Of a stretch of 31,328 nt of DNA, positions 7,610 to 15,911 are shown piece by piece. The translations under genes were made by a program, and so were the position numbers. Below the pieces are notes generated by a model. That model made no database searches and was not told the DNA's origin. It saw nothing but the letters and a program-made list of their open reading frames with translations. Numbering within the stretch: position 1 is the stretch's first letter; each line of letters starts with the position of its first letter. Source of the stretch: a virus; the IMG/VR virus record IMGVR_UViG_3300029998_000088, positions 1-31,328 of that record. One strand, given 5' to 3'.

Positions 7610-8280
7610 AAATTATATTTATCTGATTTATTTTTAATAGAATCATACATCTCTTGCTTTGTTGCTTTTTTTATTATTGCACGAAATTCCACAAAAATTG
7701 ACATATCCTTTTTTATCATATCAATTTTACTATAAAAATTATCTTCACTCAACTCATTAAAAAACTCATAATTTTTACCAATTTCTGTGATGTTTTTACT
7801 TTTAAATATTTTTTCTAGCTCTTCACATTTTTCTAAACTTAATGGTATAGTATAGAACATTTTATTTTCATGTTTATCGTCACCTATTAAATATAAATAT
7901 AAAACATATAAATCATCATCAATATCTATTACTTTAGGTAATTCATCTTTTGTGTAATTAAATTTTTCTTTTGGATCATATATAACATAATTATCTTCAT
8001 TTAAAATTATTTTTGGAAAATTTTTTAAATTATCACTAAAGTGTTGCCTAATATAATATAAATTTTTAATTTCATCATCTTCAGATAAATCATCTATATT
8101 TATACCTTCATCCTCTAAAAAATGTAAAATTGCATCTTCATCTATATCTATAGCTTCATCATCATCATCAGCATTTCTTATAAGTTCATCCTTAAAATAT
8201 TCACACAATGTTGAATTTTTTATAATATCAATAATATTATCATTACTGATATTTTCGAATAATCTAAATTTTGTTATCAT
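7606..8280 (-). CDS. Tagged acidic protein with DKYNL C-terminus (224 aa)
   Basis: 224 residues starting MITKFRLFEN (L-F-E triplet) and ending SDKYNL. It is the longest member of the tagged series. The N-terminal third is very acidic (ADDDDEAIDIDEDAILHFLE), followed by a mixed region (VIYDPKEKFNYTKDELPK) and a helical C-terminus. No enzyme motif is visible. The stop overlaps the downstream start by 4 nt. The acidic segment could mimic DNA or bind a basic partner; this is speculation. Confidence 0.65.
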   Translation of the reverse strand: MITKFRLFENISNDNIIDIIKNSTLCEYFKDELIRNADDDDEAIDIDEDAILHFLEDEGINIDDLSEDDEIKNLYYIRQHFSDNLKNFPKIILNEDNYVIYDPKEKFNYTKDELPKVIDIDDDLYVLYLYLIGDDKHENKMFYTIPLSLEKCEELEKIFKSKNITEIGKNYEFFNELSEDNFYSKIDMIKKDMSIFVEFRAIIKKATKQEMYDSIKNKSDKYNL

Positions 8281-8282
8281 AA

Positions 8283-8657
8283 TTAAAAATCTGTTTTTAT
8301 TGCATTTGTATTTGTGTATTCTACATTTTCAGCAGATGTTTCTGTTCCTGTTTTAATCTCAATCATATTACTATCAGCCCAATCATAAATATCATCCCAA
8401 ACTGATGTACTTTCTTCTATTTTATCTTTATTTTTAGTCATTCTATCTATTAATTCTTGCAATTTAACCCAAGAATTTTGAGATGTTTGTTTAATTATCA
8501 AATCTTTTTGACTATTTAAAAAATTTATATAATTTTCATTAAATTTTACTAATTCATTAGAATTTTCATATAATGAATCATTCCAAATTTTGGAAATATC
8601 TAAAATTAGATTCCAATCCTGTTCTTTTTGTTCAAATATTTTAAATTTAGTAATCAT
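8283..8657 (-). CDS. Tagged helical protein, first gene of the minus operon (124 aa)
   Basis: 124 residues starting MITKFKIFEQKE, almost identical over ten residues to the gene at 6629-6970. The rest looks helical (ILDISKIWNDSLYENSNELV; WVKLQELIDRMTKNKDK) and ends without the KYNL motif. It is the 5'-most gene of the minus-strand operon. The 80-nt AT-rich divergent region to its right would hold the promoters for this operon and for the fibre gene at 8738. Function unknown. Confidence 0.6.
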   Translation of the reverse strand: MITKFKIFEQKEQDWNLILDISKIWNDSLYENSNELVKFNENYINFLNSQKDLIIKQTSQNSWVKLQELIDRMTKNKDKIEESTSVWDDIYDWADSNMIEIKTGTETSAENVEYTNTNAIKTDF

Positions 8658-8705
8658 ATTACTATATATTAAATATATATATTGAAAATAAATATAATAA
8701 TCATT

Positions 8706-8728
8706 TTTTTATATATAGTAAAAAATAA
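8706..8728 (+). promoter_or_regulatory. Putative phage promoter element (TATATATA type)
   Basis: TTTTTATATATAGTAAAAAA followed by TAA lies with its TATATA core about 27 nt before the fibre-gene ATG. Near-identical elements occur at the same distance before four other plus-strand genes in the window, which argues for a phage-specific (T4-late-like) promoter. The extreme AT content lowers certainty. Confidence 0.5.
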
Positions 8729-8737
8729 GTATTTTTA

Positions 8738-10132
8738 ATGCCAAACATAATAAGAATAAGAAATTTAGATAAAGAAACTAATATAACTGGTGGATTAATA
8801 TTTCCTGTTGATTATAGTGGTGATACACTAAATCAAGGCTACACTTCTAATATAAAAAGAATAGATTTAGCTCAAATTAAAGATTTTGTATTATTTGATT
8901 ATACTGGCTCAACAAGTGGAACTGATGGTACATCTGGTGTAGATGGTTCTTCTGGTGTACATGGTTCAAATGGTAGTTCTGGTATATCACCTTGTCATGC
9001 ATATCAATCGAATACAATAATAATATCTTATTCTTCAGTATCACAAACGCCATATATAATAACCACTATTCCAAAAATTGAAAGTCTACCAATTTCAACT
9101 ACTATACCATTTAATAGTGGTATTTGTTATATCGTTTCAGGAACAACAGGTGTAACTTTTTTTGTGACAGGATTAACAGGTTTAACTGATTATTCATATG
9201 AATGGTATTTAAACGATAAATTAGTAAATTTAGGTAATATTTATATACTATCATATCCTAATGATAATGATAAAATTTATTTAAAACAAATAAATTGCAC
9301 AAATGTTAATAATATTATGGTCGCAGAATATTGTGCTGATTGTAATTCTGGAGTAACTGGAACATTTAGATATAGGACAGATTCATATAATTCATATTTA
9401 GAAATTTGTATGAAATCTGGTGTTGGTAATTATATTTGGTATCCTATTGTCTCAAATTCATGGGCTACCACAACGACCACTACCACATTTCTAATTGTTA
9501 ATCCTCCGATACTAATAAATGCATATATTCAAAATGGAGATATTATGATAGCATATTCTGGCGTGTCTATTAACACTCCAACAATGAAGATATGGATTTC
9601 ATATGATGATAATGTCACTGGGTATCTAATTGATATAGATCCACTTACTCCTATTGTAAATATAGGGCAACAAACGAATTTCTTGAGACAAATGATGTGG
9701 TTTTGGGCTAGTGTACCAAATTCTTTATCATCAAATATTATTACTTTTGATAATTCTATTCCAGTCACAACTACAACAACCACAACCAATGCGACTACAA
9801 CAACCACAACAACCACCAACACACCAACCACAACAACTACAACGACAGTTTTTTCAAGTATAATGTATTATTGTGTAAAAAATAGTGGAGCTAATAATTA
9901 TACAGATGCATATAATTTATTTGATGTAGGATCAGCAGTACCTGTATATGTTTCTAGTATGACTAATGGTAACCAAGTTTATGATGATTCTGAATTGACG
10001 ATATTAGCATTTGATATATCATACTCGAACAAATATATCGCACTTACATCATCATTGAGTGATAATCCAACAATATGGATATTATTATTTGAAAATAGTG
10101 ATATTACAACACACGGTATCTATCAATTTTAG
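8738..10132 (+). CDS. Fibre-like structural protein with collagen-like and poly-Thr regions
   Basis: 464 residues. The N-terminal ~50 residues (MPNIIRIRNLDKETNITGGL) are shared with the next gene and likely anchor the protein in the particle. Residues ~57-82 are a collagen-like G-T-S-G/G-S-S-G repeat run. After a variable domain comes a Cys module (YCADCNSGVTGTFRYR, then SYLEICMKSG), also shared with the next gene. Several runs of Thr (around residues 245-251, 344-352 and 354-370) form linkers between beta-rich domains. This modular build is typical of phage fibres or decoration proteins. The Thr runs are potential O-glycosylation sites, notable beside the glycosyltransferase genes. It starts a new operon. 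Confidence 0.7.
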   Translation: MPNIIRIRNLDKETNITGGLIFPVDYSGDTLNQGYTSNIKRIDLAQIKDFVLFDYTGSTSGTDGTSGVDGSSGVHGSNGSSGISPCHAYQSNTIIISYSSVSQTPYIITTIPKIESLPISTTIPFNSGICYIVSGTTGVTFFVTGLTGLTDYSYEWYLNDKLVNLGNIYILSYPNDNDKIYLKQINCTNVNNIMVAEYCADCNSGVTGTFRYRTDSYNSYLEICMKSGVGNYIWYPIVSNSWATTTTTTTFLIVNPPILINAYIQNGDIMIAYSGVSINTPTMKIWISYDDNVTGYLIDIDPLTPIVNIGQQTNFLRQMMWFWASVPNSLSSNIITFDNSIPVTTTTTTTNATTTTTTTTNTPTTTTTTTVFSSIMYYCVKNSGANNYTDAYNLFDVGSAVPVYVSSMTNGNQVYDDSELTILAFDISYSNKYIALTSSLSDNPTIWILLFENSDITTHGIYQF

Positions 10133-10196
10133 ATATCAATAAATAATACCGCAAAAAAATAGAATAATAATTTGTAAAACACAAAAAAGTATACAT

Positions 10197-11252
10197 ATGC
10201 CAAACATAATAAGACCAAGAAATTTTGAAAAGGAATATAATTTAAACGGTGACATAATTTTACCTGTTGATAATTCTACATATGGAACAGTTAGTAAACA
10301 AATAAATTTATACCAAATAAAAGAATTCTCATTATCTGGTATAACAGATGTGAGTTCAAGTGGAAAAAATGGCACATCTGGTATGAATGGAATAATTGGT
10401 ATAGATGGAGAAAACGGTACATCAGGATTATTACCATCGTCAGGATTAACACACGAAGTTAATATATTAGATTATTGCGGAGATTGCAATTCAGATATAG
10501 TTGGAACTTTCAGGCATAGAATTAAACAAAATTTACCATATTTAGAAATATGTATGCAAACAGGCAGCAATGAATATTCATGGATTAATTGTATTCCTAC
10601 TACAACTACAACGACAACTATACCTCCTACAACTACAACGACAACTATACCTCCTACAACTACAACGACAACTATACCTCCTACAACTACAACGACAACA
10701 ACAACATATAATCCATTAACATTAATTAGTATACAACAAAGTGGAGGTACAGCAGATTTGATGACAATTTTTAACTCCGGAAATACAACAATAGGAACAT
10801 TAGCTTATCAATATTCAATAGACAACGGAGTTACATACACAGGTTTATTGGATTACGGTAGCGGTGTTAGTCCTAGAAATATTGGTAGTCAAATAATTTT
10901 TCCAAGAACAGGATTAACATTTAAAATATATGATGTCACATCATCCAGATTATCAAATTCTGCGTTTTATGATAACAAAGAAACATTAATTCTAAACTCA
11001 ATCATCAATAGTTCAGGTAGTTTAATTTTAGGATTTAATGATGGAGGACAATCTATATCAGCAATGGATATATATTATAGATTATCTTCAACAGGAGGAG
11101 CATGGATATATGTTAAAAACATATCCGGCGGATTATCTAGCCCAATTAATATAGGACTAAAAACAGAATATCCATTAACAGCAATTCAAATTATAACAAT
11201 GGATTATCCAGGATATAGATACTCAAGTATGATTTCTATCATAAATGTATAA
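10197..11252 (+). CDS. Second fibre-like structural protein, paralog of the preceding gene
   Basis: 351 residues with the same architecture as the gene before it: head MPNIIRPRNFEKEYNLNGDI, short collagen-like stretch (GTSGMNGIIGIDGENGTSG), Cys module (YCGDCNSDIVGTFRHR, PYLEICMQTG), then a Thr-Pro linker with three tandem T6-I-P-P units and a final T8. The C-terminal part (~170 residues) is beta-rich, with Gly and Ser, and could be the receptor-binding or exposed domain. A terminator hairpin follows 28 nt downstream. The divergence of the C-terminal halves combined with conserved heads fits swapping of tip domains. Confidence 0.7.
   Translation: MPNIIRPRNFEKEYNLNGDIILPVDNSTYGTVSKQINLYQIKEFSLSGITDVSSSGKNGTSGMNGIIGIDGENGTSGLLPSSGLTHEVNILDYCGDCNSDIVGTFRHRIKQNLPYLEICMQTGSNEYSWINCIPTTTTTTTIPPTTTTTTIPPTTTTTTIPPTTTTTTTTYNPLTLISIQQSGGTADLMTIFNSGNTTIGTLAYQYSIDNGVTYTGLLDYGSGVSPRNIGSQIIFPRTGLTFKIYDVTSSRLSNSAFYDNKETLILNSIINSSGSLILGFNDGGQSISAMDIYYRLSSTGGAWIYVKNISGGLSSPINIGLKTEYPLTAIQIITMDYPGYRYSSMISIINV
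10602..10709 (+). repeat. 27-bp in-frame tandem repeat encoding (T6-I-P-P)n
   Basis: Three identical 27-bp units (10602-10628, 10629-10655, 10656-10682) each encode TTTTTTIPP, followed by a partial fourth unit that runs into a longer Thr stretch. Identity at the DNA level, including third positions, points to recent expansion by slippage or recombination; copy-number changes would keep the frame. Confidence 0.9.
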
Positions 11253-11280
11253 CAATTTGATTTATAAAAATATAATAAAT

Positions 11281-11306
11281 AAAATCTATTTTATTGAATA
11301 GATTTT
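11281..11306 (+). terminator. Terminator after the fibre genes
   Basis: A perfect 10-bp inverted repeat (AAAATCTATT / AATAGATTTT) with a 6-nt loop is followed by GTTTATTTTT. It lies 28 nt after the stop of the second fibre gene. Confidence 0.7.
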
Positions 11307-11332
11307 GTTTATTTTTATATAAACTATTTTTA

Positions 11333-11361
11333 TTTTTATTAATATATTAAATAAAAATTAA
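11333..11361 (+). promoter_or_regulatory. Putative phage promoter element
   Basis: TTTTTATTAATATATTAAAT followed by AAAAATTAA sits just before the glycosyltransferase ATG at 11365, with the ATATAT core about 24 nt upstream. It immediately follows a terminator, as expected for a new transcription unit, and resembles the elements at 8706, 12503, 18446 and 21507. Confidence 0.45.
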
Positions 11362-11364
11362 TTT

Positions 11365-11997
11365 ATGACTAATCCAAAAGTGAGTGTAATAATGGCATCA
11401 TATTTATTACCATATCCAGGTTCTGCATCTAATAGGGACAAAAAATTTATTCGTGCAGTAAACAGTTTTAAAAAACAGACATATAAAAATATAGAATTGA
11501 TTATAGTATCAGATGGTTGTCAAATAACTATTGATTTATATAATAAATATCTTATTAATGATAAAAATATAAAATTAATACAAATACCAAAGCAACAACT
11601 ATACTCAGGTGAAATGAGAAATATAGCATTTCAGCTTGCAGATGGAGATATAATATCATATTTAGATTCTGATGATATATTAGGGTCAAACCATATTCAA
11701 AAAATTGTTGATCAATTCGATTTAGATAAATTTGATTGGGTATTTTATAATGATTACTTAGTTCTTGATAGTACATTTAAAAAATTACAAAAAAGAATTG
11801 TAGAACCTCGTTGGACAAGCATAGGAACAAGCTCAATAAGCCACAAGAACATAAAAGAGACAAAAACCTTATGGCAAACAGGTTATGGACAAGATTTCGT
11901 TGCTGTTGTTAAAATGGCAAGCATTGGATTAAAATTTAAAAAATTAGAAAATACTCCAGAATACTTGGTATGTCACTATCAGAATGCAGATTATTAA
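11365..11997 (+). CDS. GT2-family glycosyltransferase
   Basis: 210 residues. Classical family 2 GT-A features: VSVIMASYLLPYP at the start, then FKKQTYKNIELIIVSDG, a GEMRNIAFQLADGDIISYLD segment and the metal-binding YLDSDDI (around residues 96-102), followed by a shortened acceptor domain. It is isolated from the five-gene cluster at the left end and sits directly downstream of the two Thr-rich fibre genes under its own promoter-like element. That placement suggests that it may modify a virion protein; this is inference. Sugar donor and acceptor cannot be read from the sequence. Confidence 0.85.
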   Translation: MTNPKVSVIMASYLLPYPGSASNRDKKFIRAVNSFKKQTYKNIELIIVSDGCQITIDLYNKYLINDKNIKLIQIPKQQLYSGEMRNIAFQLADGDIISYLDSDDILGSNHIQKIVDQFDLDKFDWVFYNDYLVLDSTFKKLQKRIVEPRWTSIGTSSISHKNIKETKTLWQTGYGQDFVAVVKMASIGLKFKKLENTPEYLVCHYQNADY

Positions 11998-12033
11998 AAT
12001 AAACAATTATACTAAATTATAATATATAAATTT

Positions 12034-12228
12034 ATGAAATATGAAGAATATATAAATGATCCACATTCTTATGAATATAATAAATATATATTTGAAAATT
12101 CTAAAAATATAAAAAAACATATTACTCAATTAGAATATGAATATTATAAAAGTAAAAATAACTTAAAATATACTAGAATTGAAAAAATTAACAAATTAAA
12201 ACAAATTTCAGAAAATGAGCACAAATGA
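12034..12228 (+). CDS. Hypothetical small Lys/Tyr-rich protein (64 aa)
   Basis: 64 residues, predicted mostly helical (YNKYIFENSKNIKKHITQLE; YTRIEKINKLKQISENE), very rich in Lys, Asn and Tyr. Starts 36 nt after the glycosyltransferase and overlaps the next gene by 14 nt. No family recognised. The overlap and orientation support it as real. Confidence 0.5.
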   Translation: MKYEEYINDPHSYEYNKYIFENSKNIKKHITQLEYEYYKSKNNLKYTRIEKINKLKQISENEHK

Positions 12229-12439
12229 AAATTATGAACAAACTGGTGATGATGATTTAAAAATCACACTGAAACAATATGAAGAACTATTAGAAAAAAA
12301 TGAATTAGAAATTGATAAATTAAAAGATGAAAATGAAAAATATTCTCATTTACAAGAAATAAGTGATGACTATGAAATTGACATAAATATAGTGAGAATG
12401 ATATTAACCAAAAGAATGTGGTATCAAGAAACTATATAA
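12215..12439 (+). CDS. Hypothetical coiled-coil protein (74 aa)
   Basis: 74 residues, acidic. A heptad-like pattern from about residue 17 to 45 (LKQYEELLEKNELEIDKLKD) predicts a coiled coil, followed by DDYEIDINIVRMILTKRMW. The short length and position just before the tail block would suit a chaperone or accessory structural protein, but there is no direct evidence. It is followed by a strong terminator. Confidence 0.55.
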   Translation: MSTNENYEQTGDDDLKITLKQYEELLEKNELEIDKLKDENEKYSHLQEISDDYEIDINIVRMILTKRMWYQETI

Positions 12440-12448
12440 TAATATTAG

Positions 12449-12481
12449 AAAAAGAGTAATAATTCAATTATTACTCTTTTT
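12449..12481 (+). terminator. Terminator before the tail/baseplate genes
   Basis: A 16-bp perfect inverted repeat (AAAAAGAGTAATAATT / AATTATTACTCTTTTT, one central C) is followed by more T residues. It lies 10 nt after the stop at 12439. Confidence 0.85.
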
Positions 12482-12502
12482 TTGTTTTTTATGAAGGTGT
12501 AA

Positions 12503-12527
12503 TTTTTATATATAATAAAAAATTAAA
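12503..12527 (+). promoter_or_regulatory. Putative phage promoter element
   Basis: TTTTTATATATAATAAAAAA followed by TTAAA, with the TATATATA core about 29 nt before the ATG at 12537 and directly after a terminator. It is the clearest copy of the element recurring before 8738, 11365, 18479 and 21542. Confidence 0.55.
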
Positions 12528-12536
12528 CCTGATTAC

Positions 12537-15239
12537 ATGGCAACACCTCTTTATAAATCAATGAAAAACAAGGGAACATCATTTTACTCTTTCCCAAGTG
12601 CTGCAAGTGATGTAAATTTAGCGAATTATAATGATTATTATAATTTAAATTTTACAAAATTTGCGTTATTAAATATACCAAAGCAAACATTATCAAGTAA
12701 TAATATGAATGATGGTGTTATGGAATTTATACCAAAATCAAATGTTGGTGAATCTCCTTTTTATTGTGATGATCCTAATACAGCAAAGCCATCACTATTA
12801 TCAGAGCAATTAGTTGAATCATTAAGAAATTATGTAGCAAATTATGACACTGCGTTACATGAAAGTAGAATAAATACAAATACTGATTTTTATAATATCG
12901 CAGAACGAAACACACCTACTGAAGAAATATTCTGGAAATGGTGTAGAAAATTAAATATGATAGATTTTGAACCAGCAGTACATAAAGTTGACTGGGATAA
13001 AAACCTAACTGATTTCAATAATGAAAACAGCTCAACAATAACAAATCCTGATTATTTTCGTAAATATTTATGGAAAGAAAGGGAAATTATTGATTATCAA
13101 ACAAAATGGGTAGAAGAAAGCACAGATGATTATCAAGGATCAGATGGCTATCACATTCCTAAATTTACTATATCAGGTCAGACCACTAAATTCAAAGTTG
13201 GTGATAATATATTATTAAAAAGTAATATATCATCAGACATATCTAATTTATCTGCTATTACTTTTGGATATTCATATAAAATATCATATATAGAATTTTC
13301 AAGTGGAAATACTTACATATGGATAGATACAAATTTTCAAGGTCAAACACAAACTTCATTATTAGGTACATATTTTAATTTAGATTATCATAAATTAATT
13401 GAATACGTTGGAGAAATTAATCAAATAACAAATATTCAGACTGCATCAAGAGTGGGACAAGAAGTAACGGCATACATACCAAATCAAGGAGGTGAAACAC
13501 CAACTATTCTTTTTGGTACAAGAAGCAATACAAATTATTATCCTAATTTAGAGATACCAATACTTGCAGATGAAATTCAAACTGAAATTATTGGCGCAGA
13601 AAGTTTAAATTCTAACATAAGGACCAATCCTCAGGATTATCCTGGATCATTTTTTGGACAATTTGACACCGCTGATAATACATATTTATGCTCTGATGGA
13701 GATAATGTAAGATACCAAGGTGATTACTATGGCGTAAATTTAACTAATAACACAGGATTAAATTCTGATGATTATATTGAAAAATTAACTGATTTTAATT
13801 CTGATTCTATTGATGGAGTTTTTCTTGATGTGGATAGAACACACTATTATAAAATGAACATTGCTGGATTAGAATGTAAAAATTTTGATGAATTTAGTTC
13901 ACTATCAATACAAGGACAAGCACCAAAGGATTTTGAATTCAATGCAATATTATGGTATTATGAATTAGTTGAAAGAGATAGCAATAACAATGTTAACTCT
14001 CATGTTAATCTATATGGGATAGAATTTTTAAATAATCCTGACAATGACGATGATAATTTTGCAACACAAATATCACCATATAACAAATTAGTGACGAATG
14101 GTACACAAGATGGATTATCTTATATGTTTAATTTGAATATAAATTATAATATAGATAATGACGTTAAACCGTTAACATACGATTCAACAACTATATATAA
14201 TATGTTTGGATTTGATATGTATAATGAAATGATGAAAAGATTCTATCAAGTAAATGAAAATTTTGTTAATATTATAAATGAATTTGTTAGAATAAATTTG
14301 GATTTACAAGAAATGAAGAGTTTAATATATTCACAAACAGACATTGATGATTTAAAAAGCAAAATGTCAAATATGGAAAATTTATTAAAATTATATTCAA
14401 CTAATCAATTTGTTGATTCTGATTCTACTGCAATATCTGTTGATTATTCAGGTATATATCCTAAACTTAAAATGAATGTTATTACTGTTGAATATGATGA
14501 AATAGAAAAAATTAGCATTTCACAAGTTTATAATTATAATTTGGCTAATACAGGAACATCATATCCAATATCGACATCTTTCACTAGTAATATGTTATTA
14601 AACATAATAAATGATAACATATCAACAAATGGAGGAGATGTTATCATTATGCTAGATCAGGATTTGAAAAATAAACAAAAAATAGACATTTTAATTGAAC
14701 CTAAATATGCTCAATATTCACAAAAATTATATTTTAATATGATGTTCAATTATAATGGAGCAATATCTGAAGTAAATATTTTTTACACAGATTTACCGAA
14801 AGATGTCATAACAGGAAAATATATTAGTTTAACTCCAGAAAAATCTACATTTGATGATAATTTTTATTTAAATGAAAATATATATGTTAATTGTACAGAT
14901 GTATATACAGGAACAACATTATGTGTAGACGGAGAATATGTAGAATTAATATTAACTGAGGATATGTTCAAATCTGGTAATACTATATATGTACAGAACC
15001 TGTATTTTAAAGATACATTTGGTAATGTCATTGATTATAGTGGATCTTATACAATAATAAATAAATTAGGTATAAATATAACAATAAACTTGTTACAATC
15101 TGTTGTTTGTGGGTATTTATTGGTTGGACAGCCAAGAATTAGTTATTATAGAGGTTTACAAGTTACTATGCTTAGAGTAGATGGTAGCAACACATCTTCA
15201 TTCGCAGATAGATACAACATAACATATAAAATAATTTAA
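12537..15239 (+). CDS. Large probable tail/baseplate structural protein (900 aa)
   Basis: 900 residues, starting MATPLYKSMKNKGTSFYSFP. It has no recognised domain but all the character of a virion protein: long, Asn/Tyr/Asp-rich, few Cys, many beta segments. A helical, possibly coiled stretch around residues 560-625 contains MFGFDMYNEMMKRFYQVNEN and DDLKSKMSNMENLLKLYS. The C-terminal domain is beta-rich and ends YNITYKII. It sits directly upstream of a 216-residue unknown and the gp6-like wedge protein, in the arrangement expected for baseplate wedge genes, so a gp7-like or other large wedge role is plausible. The assignment is by context only. Confidence 0.5.
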   Translation: MATPLYKSMKNKGTSFYSFPSAASDVNLANYNDYYNLNFTKFALLNIPKQTLSSNNMNDGVMEFIPKSNVGESPFYCDDPNTAKPSLLSEQLVESLRNYVANYDTALHESRINTNTDFYNIAERNTPTEEIFWKWCRKLNMIDFEPAVHKVDWDKNLTDFNNENSSTITNPDYFRKYLWKEREIIDYQTKWVEESTDDYQGSDGYHIPKFTISGQTTKFKVGDNILLKSNISSDISNLSAITFGYSYKISYIEFSSGNTYIWIDTNFQGQTQTSLLGTYFNLDYHKLIEYVGEINQITNIQTASRVGQEVTAYIPNQGGETPTILFGTRSNTNYYPNLEIPILADEIQTEIIGAESLNSNIRTNPQDYPGSFFGQFDTADNTYLCSDGDNVRYQGDYYGVNLTNNTGLNSDDYIEKLTDFNSDSIDGVFLDVDRTHYYKMNIAGLECKNFDEFSSLSIQGQAPKDFEFNAILWYYELVERDSNNNVNSHVNLYGIEFLNNPDNDDDNFATQISPYNKLVTNGTQDGLSYMFNLNINYNIDNDVKPLTYDSTTIYNMFGFDMYNEMMKRFYQVNENFVNIINEFVRINLDLQEMKSLIYSQTDIDDLKSKMSNMENLLKLYSTNQFVDSDSTAISVDYSGIYPKLKMNVITVEYDEIEKISISQVYNYNLANTGTSYPISTSFTSNMLLNIINDNISTNGGDVIIMLDQDLKNKQKIDILIEPKYAQYSQKLYFNMMFNYNGAISEVNIFYTDLPKDVITGKYISLTPEKSTFDDNFYLNENIYVNCTDVYTGTTLCVDGEYVELILTEDMFKSGNTIYVQNLYFKDTFGNVIDYSGSYTIINKLGINITINLLQSVVCGYLLVGQPRISYYRGLQVTMLRVDGSNTSSFADRYNITYKII

Positions 15240-15242
15240 CAT

Positions 15243-15893
15243 ATGGACATTTTAATAGAAGATTTAGTTAATAAAATAAAAAATGTATTTGATACAACTA
15301 AGGTATTATCAGTAGATACTATTTACGAGAAAATATTAAATTCAGAAGAATTGAGACTAATAATATCAATAAACAAAATTTTATACGATGACATTAATAT
15401 CATTTACACAAAATTGATTTTTACAACGGATAACACGAAATCAAAACTAACGAAAAATTACTTTACATATTTACATGACATTAATTGTGAATATGTTAGA
15501 ATTGAATTTTCTAGCTTAGATGATTTTGAAAATAAAATAAAAAATACATTCAAAGAAAATAAATTTGGAGAAAATATTAAAATACTGTCTGATTTTATAA
15601 AATCACCAGCTACTTTAATTAATAAATGGTTTGAAAATAATGAAGTTTCAAATATATCAGTTACTAATGTAGATGAACCAAAAATATCTATTATGCCTTG
15701 CAAATCAATATATTTTAATTTCAAATTATCATTAAGTAATAATCAAAATGTAGATTTAACTATTACAAAAAATGGAGAAGATGAATACAACTTTAAATTC
15801 GAAATATTTAAAGAAAAATATGAAGTAAAAGAAATAAATCTCAAACGATTAGTTGAAACAATAGGAGAAAATCTAAAAAAACACATCAAATAA
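15243..15893 (+). CDS. Hypothetical protein in baseplate operon (216 aa)
   Basis: 216 residues, beginning 4 nt after the 900-residue protein. It is Lys/Asn/Ile-rich, with no recognised motif. The N-terminal half is helical (MDILIEDLVNKIKNVFDTTK). The C-terminal half has a strand-rich part (SIYFNFKLSLSNNQNVDLTI) ending in a helix. Tight spacing between two structural genes suggests a structural or assembly role in the baseplate; that is inference from position. Confidence 0.55.
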   Translation: MDILIEDLVNKIKNVFDTTKVLSVDTIYEKILNSEELRLIISINKILYDDINIIYTKLIFTTDNTKSKLTKNYFTYLHDINCEYVRIEFSSLDDFENKIKNTFKENKFGENIKILSDFIKSPATLINKWFENNEVSNISVTNVDEPKISIMPCKSIYFNFKLSLSNNQNVDLTITKNGEDEYNFKFEIFKEKYEVKEINLKRLVETIGENLKKHIK

Positions 15894-15911
15894 AAAATAA
15901 TTTAAAAAAGA

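Noticed and set aside
9529-9831. Minus-strand ORF with long Val runs
   Set aside because: It is the reverse complement of the fibre gene's Thr-codon repeats (ACA/ACC read as TGT/GGT frames); no independent signals.
10602-10709. Possible CRISPR-like array
   Set aside because: The 27-bp units are directly adjacent with no spacers and lie in frame inside a structural gene.
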